NCBI GenBank assembly: GCA_938091275.1
Contig: CALKMY010000232.1
Coordinates: 1-5,927, forward strand
Length of the DNA: 5,927 bases
Direction of reading: 5' to 3'
DNA from: Candidatus Nanopelagicales bacterium
GTDB lineage: Bacteria; Actinomycetota; Actinomycetes; S36-B12
Made by a program: the position numbers and the translations under genes. The notes under the pieces were generated by a model, which worked only from the letters and a program-made list of their open reading frames with translations, made no database searches and was not told the DNA's origin. The number at the start of each line of letters is the position of its first letter. Within the stretch, counting starts at the first letter, position 1. Below are positions 1 to 5,156 of this stretch, in pieces.

Positions 1-380
1 TTCAGCGCATTCACGAATCCAAGCACGATCGCGACGATGAAGATCGGGAACATCAACCCGGGCGCCGCGGTGATCATGTTCCAACCGACAAAGGCGAACA
101 GCACCACCAGTCCGAACATGATCGCGGACTTGACGACGACGTCGTTCAAGGTGACCCGAACCCCGCCGCCGGCGGTGACCGCCTGGAATTCGGCGTCGGT
201 GCTGGTCGGTGGCGTGCCGGCTGCGTCCGGCGTCGCGGTGGACGGCGTAGACGGAGCGGCTGGCGTTGCCGTGGGGGCCTGGCCGGAGGCCTGCGTGTAC
301 GCCGAACGACCTTCGTCGTACGCGAATCCCGGGGCGTCGGCCTTCTCGTAGCGGGAGAGGACGGGGTTATTGGTCTGCAT
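1..380 (-). CDS. Bax inhibitor-1/YccA family membrane protein, N-terminal part (runs off left edge)
   Basis: Only the first 126 codons are present; the gene continues beyond base 1. The protein starts MQTNNPVLSRYEK, then has a Pro/Ala/Thr-rich low-complexity stretch (about residues 32-62) and two hydrophobic segments (about 84-103 and 107-126) that look like the first two membrane spans. An NPV motif near the start, a disordered linker and then a multi-span domain match, from memory, the Bax inhibitor-1/YccA family proteins of Mycobacteriales, whose function is poorly defined (inner membrane; the family is linked to ion leak and stress tolerance elsewhere). The ATG at 378-380 was chosen because a TATCGT box lies 6 nt upstream, fitting a leaderless mRNA, and no clear Shine-Dalgarno is seen. 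It is divergent from the SOUL gene across 187 bases. The family call is from the N-terminus alone, so the conserved C-terminal helices are unchecked. Confidence 0.8.
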   Translation of the reverse strand, partial: MQTNNPVLSRYEKADAPGFAYDEGRSAYTQASGQAPTATPAAPSTPSTATPDAAGTPPTSTDAEFQAVTAGGGVRVTLNDVVVKSAIMFGLVVLFAFVGWNMITAAPGLMFPIFIVAIVLGFVNAL

Positions 381-386
381 GGGGCA

Positions 387-392
387 ACGATA
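387..392 (-). promoter_or_regulatory. Candidate -10 box of the Bax inhibitor-1 family gene
   Basis: On the minus strand TATCGT (TAnnnT) is followed by six bases (TGCCCC) and then the ATG at 380. This spacing puts the transcript start at or next to the start codon, as in leaderless actinobacterial mRNAs. A weak TGGTTG about 17 nt further upstream (410-415) could stand in for a -35 element but is far from consensus. Confidence 0.45.
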
Positions 393-551
393 ACCGACCG
401 GTACCCAACCAACCACGCGAACCTCGCAGAGGATGTGGACGGATACGGAACCGTTTGTGAAGCGCCGAGGACGCGGGTTGCCGAGCGTCGGCCTGCTGAT
501 AGCGAACTCGGCACGACTGCTGCTGCTCCCACTCGCCGTTCCTCCCGCGCA

Positions 552-557
552 TAGGTA
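552..557 (+). promoter_or_regulatory. Candidate -10 box (TAGGTA) ahead of the SOUL gene
   Basis: TAGGTA lies 6 nt before an ATG at 564 and 10 nt before the GTG at 568 that opens the SOUL reading frame. The spacing to the ATG fits a leaderless transcript beginning at 564. No convincing -35 element or purine-rich ribosome binding site is visible. The last base of the box departs from TAnnnT, so this is tentative. Confidence 0.35.
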
Positions 558-567
558 CCGTCGATGA

Positions 568-1176
568 GTGACCAAGCAGCAGCCCTACACCGTCCTTCGT
601 GCCAGTGACGGCTACGAATTGCGTGAATACCCCGCGTGCGCCGTCGCGGAAGTCACCGTCGAGGCCGACTTCGATAAGGCCGGGAGCATGGCTTTCCAGC
701 CTCTGTTTACCTACATCAGCGGCAACAACCTCGGCCAGGTGCCCATCGACATGACGGCACCAGTGGTGCAGCGGGAGGGTGACGGAACCGAACCGCGAGC
801 TTCCACCGGCCGCAGCGAGAAGCTCTCGATGACCGCACCGGTGCTGCAATCCTCCGGTGTCGCGGGCCGACAGGTGGTCGCGTTCGTCTTGCCCTCATCG
901 GTGACGGCGGCTTCCGCACCTACCCCCGTCGACTCCCGAGTAGTGATCCGCGAGATACCGCTGAGCCTGACGGCCGCGACCCGCTACTCGGGGCGCTGGT
1001 CGCGTTCTGCCTACAACGAGCACCTGCAGCGGCTGCGATCCGCGCTCGAGCGAGACGGCCTCCGCGGCGTCAGCGAACCGCGCTTCGCACGTTTTGATCC
1101 CCCAATGAAGCCGTGGTTTCTTCGGCGGAACGAAGTTCACATCGACGTCGAGGACGCCGCCGTAGCCGGCGGATAA
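568..1176 (+). CDS. SOUL/HEBP-family haem-binding-type protein
   Basis: A 202-residue protein with no signal peptide or membrane span, so probably cytoplasmic. Family hallmarks are YELREYP (16-22), GNN followed by IDMTAPV (52-66), a second MTAPV (88-92), a FVLPS strand (106-110) and the conserved C-terminal block around FDPPMKPWF (166-174) ending RRNEVHID. These are typical of SOUL/HEBP proteins, known in animals and plants as haem or tetrapyrrole binders; the bacterial members have no settled function. Length is normal for a bacterial single-domain form. The GTG at 568 is the only possible start near the first conserved strand, because an in-frame TGA sits immediately before it (565-567). 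A better-placed ATG (564) is out of frame by one base, see findings. It converges on the tRNA gene downstream. The family is confident; haem binding is inferred. Confidence 0.88.
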   Translation: MTKQQPYTVLRASDGYELREYPACAVAEVTVEADFDKAGSMAFQPLFTYISGNNLGQVPIDMTAPVVQREGDGTEPRASTGRSEKLSMTAPVLQSSGVAGRQVVAFVLPSSVTAASAPTPVDSRVVIREIPLSLTAATRYSGRWSRSAYNEHLQRLRSALERDGLRGVSEPRFARFDPPMKPWFLRRNEVHIDVEDAAVAGG

Positions 1177-1180
1177 GCGC

Positions 1181-1206
1181 ACGTCCTGCCATGGATGAAG
1201 GGACGT
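1181..1206. terminator. Weak inverted repeat between the SOUL gene and the tRNA
   Basis: ACGTCC (1181-1186) and GGACGT (1201-1206) form a perfect 6-bp stem with a 14-nt loop. It lies 4 nt after the SOUL stop and 3 nt beyond the tRNA CCA end, where two convergent transcripts must both finish. There is no T-tract, and the short stem with a large loop makes this a weak candidate for a two-way terminator. Confidence 0.3.
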
Positions 1207-1208
1207 TG

Positions 1209-1285
1209 TGGTGCCCTCGATGGGATTCGAACCCATACTGTGCCGGGTTTAAGCCGGGTGTCTCTACCAGTTGGACTACGAGGGC
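1209..1285 (-). tRNA. tRNA with anticodon UAA (Leu, codon UUA), short variable loop, encoded CCA
   Basis: On the minus strand the cloverleaf folds with a 7-bp acceptor stem (GCCCTCG with CGAGGGC), discriminator A at 1212 and an encoded CCA at 1209-1211. The D-arm has a 3-bp stem (GTC with GAC) and a GGTAGA loop as in Leu tRNAs. The anticodon loop is CTTAAAC, closed by CCGG/CCGG, with a C-C mismatch at the first stem pair. The T-arm is ATGGG-TTCGAAT-CCCAT, a perfect 5-bp stem. Positions 34-36 read UAA, so it should decode UUA as leucine, and A73 agrees with Leu. The odd point is the 5-nt variable loop (ACAGT): bacterial Leu tRNAs normally carry a long class II variable arm. The gene call is firm; the amino acid charged is less so. 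It is convergent with the SOUL gene and divergent from the 1350 gene. Confidence 0.88.
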
Positions 1286-1313
1286 GGACGACTCGAGAAC
1301 CATGATTGCGCAT

Positions 1314-1342
1314 GTGACGGCGCATTTCTGACCCCCTACCCT
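1314..1342 (+). promoter_or_regulatory. Candidate promoter for the hypothetical membrane-anchored protein gene
   Basis: GTGACG (1314-1319; four of six matches to TTGACA), a 17-nt spacer and TACCCT (1337-1342; TAnnnT) precede the ATG at 1350 by 7 nt. The layout predicts transcription starting at or beside the ATG, a leaderless mRNA. The minus-strand tRNA promoter must lie in the same 1286-1349 interval, so the two start sites are back to back; I could not pick out clear tRNA promoter boxes. Confidence 0.4.
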
Positions 1343-1349
1343 GGCGATT

Positions 1350-1907
1350 ATGCGCAATGGGCCGGGCCTGGGGACGTGGGTTCTGCTGATCGTGCTCGGT
1401 TTCGGTTCGCTCGCCGCCGGATTCGGGGCGGGGTTGTGGTGGCAGGACCGCGATGTCTCCCCCGAGACCGCGCGCTGGGTTCTCACCCATTCGGCGCAAT
1501 CGGCTCAACTCACGCCTGCGTCGGTGGGCTTGTTCACTCTGACGATGTCGCCGGTCGATGCCCAAGTCATCGCGGTTCGCCAAGACGACCCCGGTTCCAG
1601 TGAGCTCATGCCCGCACTCCGATTGGAAAGCGAATGGCAGACCATGTTCGGTGAGGAATCGATCACCGTGACGCTCTTGGTCCACGACGCGACCACCGAT
1701 GCTGATCCGGACGCCGCATCGGCCGAAAAAATCACGCTGCTCGCGGCTGAGCCTGTCGTCGATGGCGACATGGTCACCTATCCCGTGGAGGTCCTCGAGC
1801 CGACCTTCATTGCGCAAGACGGTGCGCTGCGTGCGTTCACCGAAGTGACGCTGGTGCTCCCCGAAGCCACGCGGAGCGTTGCCGGCACTTCAGCGGACAC
1901 TCTGTAG
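1350..1907 (+). CDS. Hypothetical single-pass membrane-anchored protein
   Basis: A 185-residue protein not recognised as any named family. Residues 1-9 carry one Arg and then comes a strongly hydrophobic Gly/Leu-rich helix (about 10-31, ending in WW), best read as an uncleaved signal anchor, since there is no lipobox cysteine or clear AXA site. The remaining roughly 150 residues are soluble, rich in Asp, Glu, Thr and Val with alternating hydrophobic stretches (for example 95-101 and 141-151), suggesting a beta-rich domain outside the membrane. There is no cysteine in the protein and no catalytic motif that I can see. The ATG follows a TACCCT box by 7 nt. Codon use looks like that of the neighbours and contains no TTA. 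Its last 18 bases overlap the end of the convergent dehydrogenase gene. The reading frame is convincing; the function is unknown. Confidence 0.78.
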   Translation: MRNGPGLGTWVLLIVLGFGSLAAGFGAGLWWQDRDVSPETARWVLTHSAQSAQLTPASVGLFTLTMSPVDAQVIAVRQDDPGSSELMPALRLESEWQTMFGEESITVTLLVHDATTDADPDAASAEKITLLAAEPVVDGDMVTYPVEVLEPTFIAQDGALRAFTEVTLVLPEATRSVAGTSADTL

Positions 1908-2891
1908 GGCGATCGGAGTCCGGGTTCGAGCGGACTCCCCGGCCGCGACCGCCAACGCGACGGGGGCGCGACCGTCCTCGATCGACACGGGGGATGGGCC
2001 TCCGTCATTCAGATAGGACCAGAACGCGCTCCACTCGTGCCGATACGCGGATTCGTATCTCTCCAAGAAGTGGTGGGGAACCACCGCCCCGTGGCTACCT
2101 TCCGCGTCGACGACGACGGCCGCGTGGTCATGATGGTTCTCTGAGGTCACCATTCCTTCGGAACCGAACACTTCCACCCGCTGGTCGTGCCCGTAGGCCG
2201 CTTGGCGGCTGTTGTCGATAACCGTCATCGCGCCACTCTCGTGACGCATCCACACCACGGCCGTGTCGAAATCGCCCGCCTGTTCGATCTGCGGGTCGAT
2301 CAGCACGGCGCCGCGAGCGAATATCTCCTGGACGGGGGAATCAACGAGGAACCGGGCCATGTCGAAGTCATGGATGGTCATGTCGAGGAAAATTCCACCG
2401 CTGACGGATATGTAGTCCATTGGCGGCGGCTGCGGATCTCGCGTGGTGATGCGTAACAGGTGCACATCCCCGACCCGCCCATCGACGACCGCCTGCTTGG
2501 TGGCCTGGTGGGTGGGGTCGAATCGCTTGTGAAAACCGACCATGAAGGGAATGTCACTGTCGGTGACCGCTCGCACTGCACGGTCGACCTCGTCGAGGTC
2601 GAGGCTCACCGGTTTCTCACAGAAGACGGCGACACCTGCCTCAGCGGCAGCGCAGATGTAGTCCACGTGAGTCGTCGTGCTCGAGCAGATGGCGACGGCA
2701 CAAAGGTTCGGTCGATCCCAGATGTCGGCGATATCCACCGCGTGCGCTCCGACACGCTTTGCCAGATCGATCGCCCTGCTCGGCTCGACGTCCGCGAGAA
2801 CGAGATCGACCATCGGAAGGGTTTCGGTGATCGCGCGTGCGTGAACAGAGCCGATGCGACCGCATCCGATGATGGCTATTTCGCTCTTCAT
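1890..2891 (-). CDS. Gfo/Idh/MocA oxidoreductase, inositol 2-dehydrogenase-like
   Basis: A 333-residue cytoplasmic NAD(P)-dependent dehydrogenase, normal length for the family. The N-terminal Rossmann fold shows GCGRIG (9-14), followed by CEKPVS (91-96) with the conserved EKP. The C-terminal domain has GGIFLDMTIHDFDMARF (165-181). Lys93, Asp170 and His174 line up with the catalytic Lys, Asp and His of Bacillus subtilis inositol dehydrogenase (IolG). The family oxidises a ring or chain secondary hydroxyl of inositols, sugars or their derivatives; the real substrate is not evident. The ATG at 2889-2891 has AGGAGA (2905-2910) 13 nt upstream, a rather long spacing, directly after the stop of the previous gene (19-nt gap), so it is the fourth gene of the operon here. 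Codon 146 is TTA, the only one in any gene of the window. Its 3' end overlaps the convergent gene by 18 bp and contains a strong inverted repeat. Confidence 0.88.
   Translation of the reverse strand: MKSEIAIIGCGRIGSVHARAITETLPMVDLVLADVEPSRAIDLAKRVGAHAVDIADIWDRPNLCAVAICSSTTTHVDYICAAAEAGVAVFCEKPVSLDLDEVDRAVRAVTDSDIPFMVGFHKRFDPTHQATKQAVVDGRVGDVHLLRITTRDPQPPPMDYISVSGGIFLDMTIHDFDMARFLVDSPVQEIFARGAVLIDPQIEQAGDFDTAVVWMRHESGAMTVIDNSRQAAYGHDQRVEVFGSEGMVTSENHHDHAAVVVDAEGSHGAVVPHHFLERYESAYRHEWSAFWSYLNDGGPSPVSIEDGRAPVALAVAAGESARTRTPIALQSVR
1915..1938 (+). terminator. Perfect 8-bp inverted repeat, candidate terminator after the 1350 gene
   Basis: GGAGTCCG (1915-1922) and CGGACTCC (1931-1938) pair perfectly around an 8-nt loop, starting 8 nt after the TAG of the hypothetical gene. 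No T-run follows on either strand, so it would be an I-shaped terminator of the kind proposed for actinobacteria. It lies inside the last codons of the opposing dehydrogenase gene, upstream of that gene's own stop, so it can only sensibly end the plus-strand transcript. Confidence 0.45.
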
Positions 2892-2910
2892 GGCCGAGGC
2901 GATGTCTCCT

Positions 2911-4179
2911 CTATTTGTCGTCTATTCGGAGCCGGGCGGTCAACGCATGGCCGAACATGAATTCCGCGTCGGCAATCGCTGCCGTGGTGGGAGCGACTTC
3001 CTTGCTCCCCACCTGGGTGACTTTCTGGAACGTCAGAGTCTTCAGGAACTTTCCGACCCATAGGCCACCGGTGTATCGAGCGGCGCCGCGAGTCGGCAGG
3101 ACGTGGTTGGTTCCGATGGACTTATCGGAGTACGCGACCGTCGATTCATGACCGAGGAACAGCGATCCGTAGTTCCTCAAGCGCCGATGAAACCAGTCCG
3201 GATTCTTCGTTTGCACTTCGAGATGCTCCGGCGCGTACCGATCACTCACCTCGACTAGCTCGTCGTCGTTCTCGCACACCACAATGGTGCCGAAATCTCG
3301 CCATGCTGCTCCGGCGATCTCCTTGGTCGGCCAATCGCCTTCGAGCCACGCATCCACCTCGCGGGCTACCTGCCGTCCGAGATCCGACGAAGTCGTCATC
3401 AAAATCGCCGGACTGTTGGGGCCGTGCTCTGCCTGCCCGAGAAGATCGGCGGCAACGATCCGCGGATCGGCGGTCTCGTCAGCGATTACCGCAACTTCCG
3501 TCGGCCCCGCCAGGAGATCGATCCCGACAGTTCCGAACAACTGGCGTTTTGCTTCTGCGACATAGGCATTGCCGGCACCGACGATCATGTCGACCGGTTC
3601 GATGTCTTCGATTCCGAAGGCCAAGGCTGCGAGCGCTTGAACTCCCCCGAGGCACAAGACTTGATCGGCTCCACACCTGTCAATCGTGTACAGCTGAGGC
3701 AGGAAGATCCCCTGCGCATCCCGGGGAGGTGCCGTCGCCACCACGCGATCCACTCCGGCGACCTTCGGCGTTGTCACCGTCATGATGGACGAGGCGATAA
3801 GCGGATACACGCCGCCCGGGCTGTAAGACCCCACTGCTTCGACGGGAACATGGCGGTGGCCGAGCACCACCCCGGGCAGGGTTTCCACCTCGAGTTCGAG
3901 CATCGTCTCCAACTGACGTTGCGCGAACCTGCCTACCTGTTCCCGTGCCTTCTCGATGTGTTCTGCGAGCTCATCGTCGATGGACGCACGGGCCTTCTCG
4001 ACTTCGGATCCGTCTACGGTGAAGTGTGCCGGGCTCCACTGGTCGTACCGCTCGGAGAATCGTCGTACCGCGCTCTCTCCTTCGGCTTGCACCGACGACA
4101 AGATGTCGCTGACGGTGTCTTTCACCTCGCGGGTAACGGATTCTGACTGCGCGAGACCGCGTTTGAGAAATTCAGGCAC
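2911..4179 (-). CDS. Histidinol dehydrogenase-superfamily enzyme, HpsN-like (sulfopropanediol 3-dehydrogenase type)
   Basis: A 422-residue protein of the HisD superfamily, zinc-dependent NAD+ enzymes that oxidise a primary alcohol in two steps through the aldehyde to a carboxylate. Visible blocks are GSYSPGG (117-123), GPTEVAVIAD (225-234), LLGQAEHG (246-253; Gln249 and His252 as metal ligands), the PEH dyad (Glu318, His319), Asp352 before GTNHVLPT (356-363) and His411. From memory the start (MPEFLKRG), LPGVVLGHRHVPV (101-113) and AARYTGGLWVGKFLKT (366-381) match HpsN, (R)-2,3-dihydroxypropane-1-sulfonate 3-dehydrogenase, better than true HisD, and no other his gene is nearby. Start is GTG at 4177-4179 with AAGGAG 9 nt upstream, inside a hairpin. 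It sits between the IolE-like gene and the Idh gene in one operon. The superfamily is certain; the sulfonate substrate is a hypothesis, and other polyol-like primary alcohols are possible. Confidence 0.85.
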   Translation of the reverse strand: MPEFLKRGLAQSESVTREVKDTVSDILSSVQAEGESAVRRFSERYDQWSPAHFTVDGSEVEKARASIDDELAEHIEKAREQVGRFAQRQLETMLELEVETLPGVVLGHRHVPVEAVGSYSPGGVYPLIASSIMTVTTPKVAGVDRVVATAPPRDAQGIFLPQLYTIDRCGADQVLCLGGVQALAALAFGIEDIEPVDMIVGAGNAYVAEAKRQLFGTVGIDLLAGPTEVAVIADETADPRIVAADLLGQAEHGPNSPAILMTTSSDLGRQVAREVDAWLEGDWPTKEIAGAAWRDFGTIVVCENDDELVEVSDRYAPEHLEVQTKNPDWFHRRLRNYGSLFLGHESTVAYSDKSIGTNHVLPTRGAARYTGGLWVGKFLKTLTFQKVTQVGSKEVAPTTAAIADAEFMFGHALTARLRIDDK

Positions 4180-4234
4180 TGGAGCCGGCTCCTTGTCTAT
4201 TCGATGTCGGGGACCAGGGGGTTTCGGTCGTCAT
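4172..4234 (-). CDS. Possible 20-residue leader peptide ahead of the HisD-family gene
   Basis: In the 65-nt gap between the IolE-like and HisD-family genes an ATG (4232-4234) opens a 20-codon frame that begins MTTETPW and ends at a TGA (4172-4174) just inside the downstream gene, overlapping its GTG by 8 nt. A ribosome on it would pass through the hairpin that covers the downstream ribosome binding site. It has no good Shine-Dalgarno of its own, and a frame this short can arise by chance. Listed as a possibility only. Confidence 0.2.
   Translation of the reverse strand: MTTETPWSPTSNRQGAGSSA
4181..4194 (-). promoter_or_regulatory. Ribosome binding site of the HisD-family gene buried in a perfect palindrome
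   Basis: On the minus strand AAGGAG (4189-4194) precedes the GTG start by 9 nt, good spacing. Four of its six bases, GGAG, are the first arm of the 12-bp palindrome GGAGCCGGCTCC (4181-4192), which as RNA folds as GGAG, loop CCGG, CTCC. The fold would hide the site until something opens it, which could make this gene's translation depend on ribosomes arriving from upstream. Confidence 0.5.
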
Positions 4235-4244
4235 GTTCGGGTGC

Positions 4245-5156
4245 TCACGACTCGTCCGAAGCCAAGAGAGGGGACAGGTGGGCGACGCTGGCGCGTAGAT
4301 CCGCCAATGGATCCGTCGATGAGTCGGGGGGCCGATCCTGTTCGATGGTGGCAGTCCCGGAAAACCCGATGGAAGACAGCGCCCCGATCACTCCGGGGAA
4401 ATCGACGACTCCATCGCCGATCGGACAGAAGATCCCGGCCGCGATCGCTTGCCAGAAATCCCACCCTTCTTCTCGGGCTTGCGCCAGGACGAGCCCGTTG
4501 ACGTCCTTGAAGTGCACGTGATCGATGCGGTCGGAGAAGTGATCGATCGCCGACACCGGGTCGATTCCCGCATAAGCCAAGTGCCCCGTATCCAGACACA
4601 TCCCAATGCATTCGTGGTCCACGTCCGAGAACAGCGCCTCGACCTCGTCGAGGAATTCCACATTCGTGCCCGCGTGTTGGTGGAAGACCGCACGCAGGCC
4701 GTTCTCGCCGGCAATCGTGCCAATCTTCCTGACGCGTTCGAGGTATCTCCGCCGATGGGCGTCATCCATTCGCGTGGCTGTAGCTGACCGACCGGCGGTG
4801 GCAACCCGCGTATCGGTGGGTTGGTCGACGAGGATCAGAAAATCGCCGTTCAATTCCCGCACCAGGCCGCTGGTGCGTCGTGCAACGTCGAGCACCTCGT
4901 CTTCCCGTGCGTCATCGAAGATGGGTTGAAACATGAAGGTTCCCGCAGTGGACAGGCCGCGGGATTCGAGTTCTGGTCCGAGAATCTGCGGGTCTTCGGG
5001 CAAGTAGCCCACCGGACCCAATTCGAGAGTGTCGACACCGCTGGCCTCTATCTCGTCCAGCACCCGATTCCATGCAGGGTTATGTGGATTGTCGGCGAAA
5101 TCGACTCCCCAGGTGGTCGGGGACGCGGCGAGACGGATGTTCGCAAGTGTCATCAT
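4245..5156 (-). CDS. Sugar phosphate isomerase/epimerase-type TIM barrel, IolE (inosose dehydratase)-like
   Basis: A 303-residue protein of the xylose isomerase-like TIM-barrel family (AP endonuclease 2 superfamily), cytoplasmic and metal-dependent. Key blocks, numbered from the ATG at 5154-5156, are LELGPVGYLPED (44-55), FHQHAGTNVEF (158-168), MCLDTGHLAYAG (186-197), HVHFKDVN (213-220), GIFCPIGDGVVDFP (241-254) and IEQD (271-274). The likely metal or catalytic residues among them are Glu45, His159/His161, Asp189/His192, His215/Asp218 and Glu272. The GYLPED, DTGH, FCP-G-G-VDFP and EQD blocks resemble IolE, which dehydrates 2-keto-myo-inositol, but relatives epimerise or isomerise other keto-sugars. 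The first of two tandem ATGs is preferred: GGAGGG (5168-5173) lies 11 nt before it and it overlaps the SDR stop by 4 nt (ATGA), implying coupled translation. A longer in-frame reading to 5375 lies over the SDR gene and is not credible. Confidence 0.85.
   Translation of the reverse strand: MMTLANIRLAASPTTWGVDFADNPHNPAWNRVLDEIEASGVDTLELGPVGYLPEDPQILGPELESRGLSTAGTFMFQPIFDDAREDEVLDVARRTSGLVRELNGDFLILVDQPTDTRVATAGRSATATRMDDAHRRRYLERVRKIGTIAGENGLRAVFHQHAGTNVEFLDEVEALFSDVDHECIGMCLDTGHLAYAGIDPVSAIDHFSDRIDHVHFKDVNGLVLAQAREEGWDFWQAIAAGIFCPIGDGVVDFPGVIGALSSIGFSGTATIEQDRPPDSSTDPLADLRASVAHLSPLLASDES

Noticed and set aside
480..492. Small inverted repeat GCCGA-GCG-TCGGC in the divergent promoter region
   Set aside because: A 5-bp stem with a 3-nt loop is expected by chance in such GC-rich DNA and it is not placed at a promoter box or start codon.
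367..849. A 160-codon minus-strand frame opposite the SOUL gene and the divergent promoter region
   Set aside because: It overlaps well-supported genes on both sides and its translation has no family-like features.
1209..1285. The tRNA as an attachment site for an integrated island
   Set aside because: No integrase, no repeated tRNA 3' fragment and no shift in base composition is seen; the tRNA 3' end faces the SOUL gene, not the operon.
1137..1817. A 226-codon minus-strand frame running through the tRNA and opposite the hypothetical gene
   Set aside because: It crosses a clear tRNA gene, is Arg/Gly/His rich as GC shadow frames are, and lacks a promoter or ribosome binding site.
3424..4146. 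A 240-codon open frame on the plus strand opposite the HisD-family gene
   Set aside because: It mirrors a strongly conserved coding sequence, its translation shows no recognisable family, and long antisense frames are expected in high-GC DNA.
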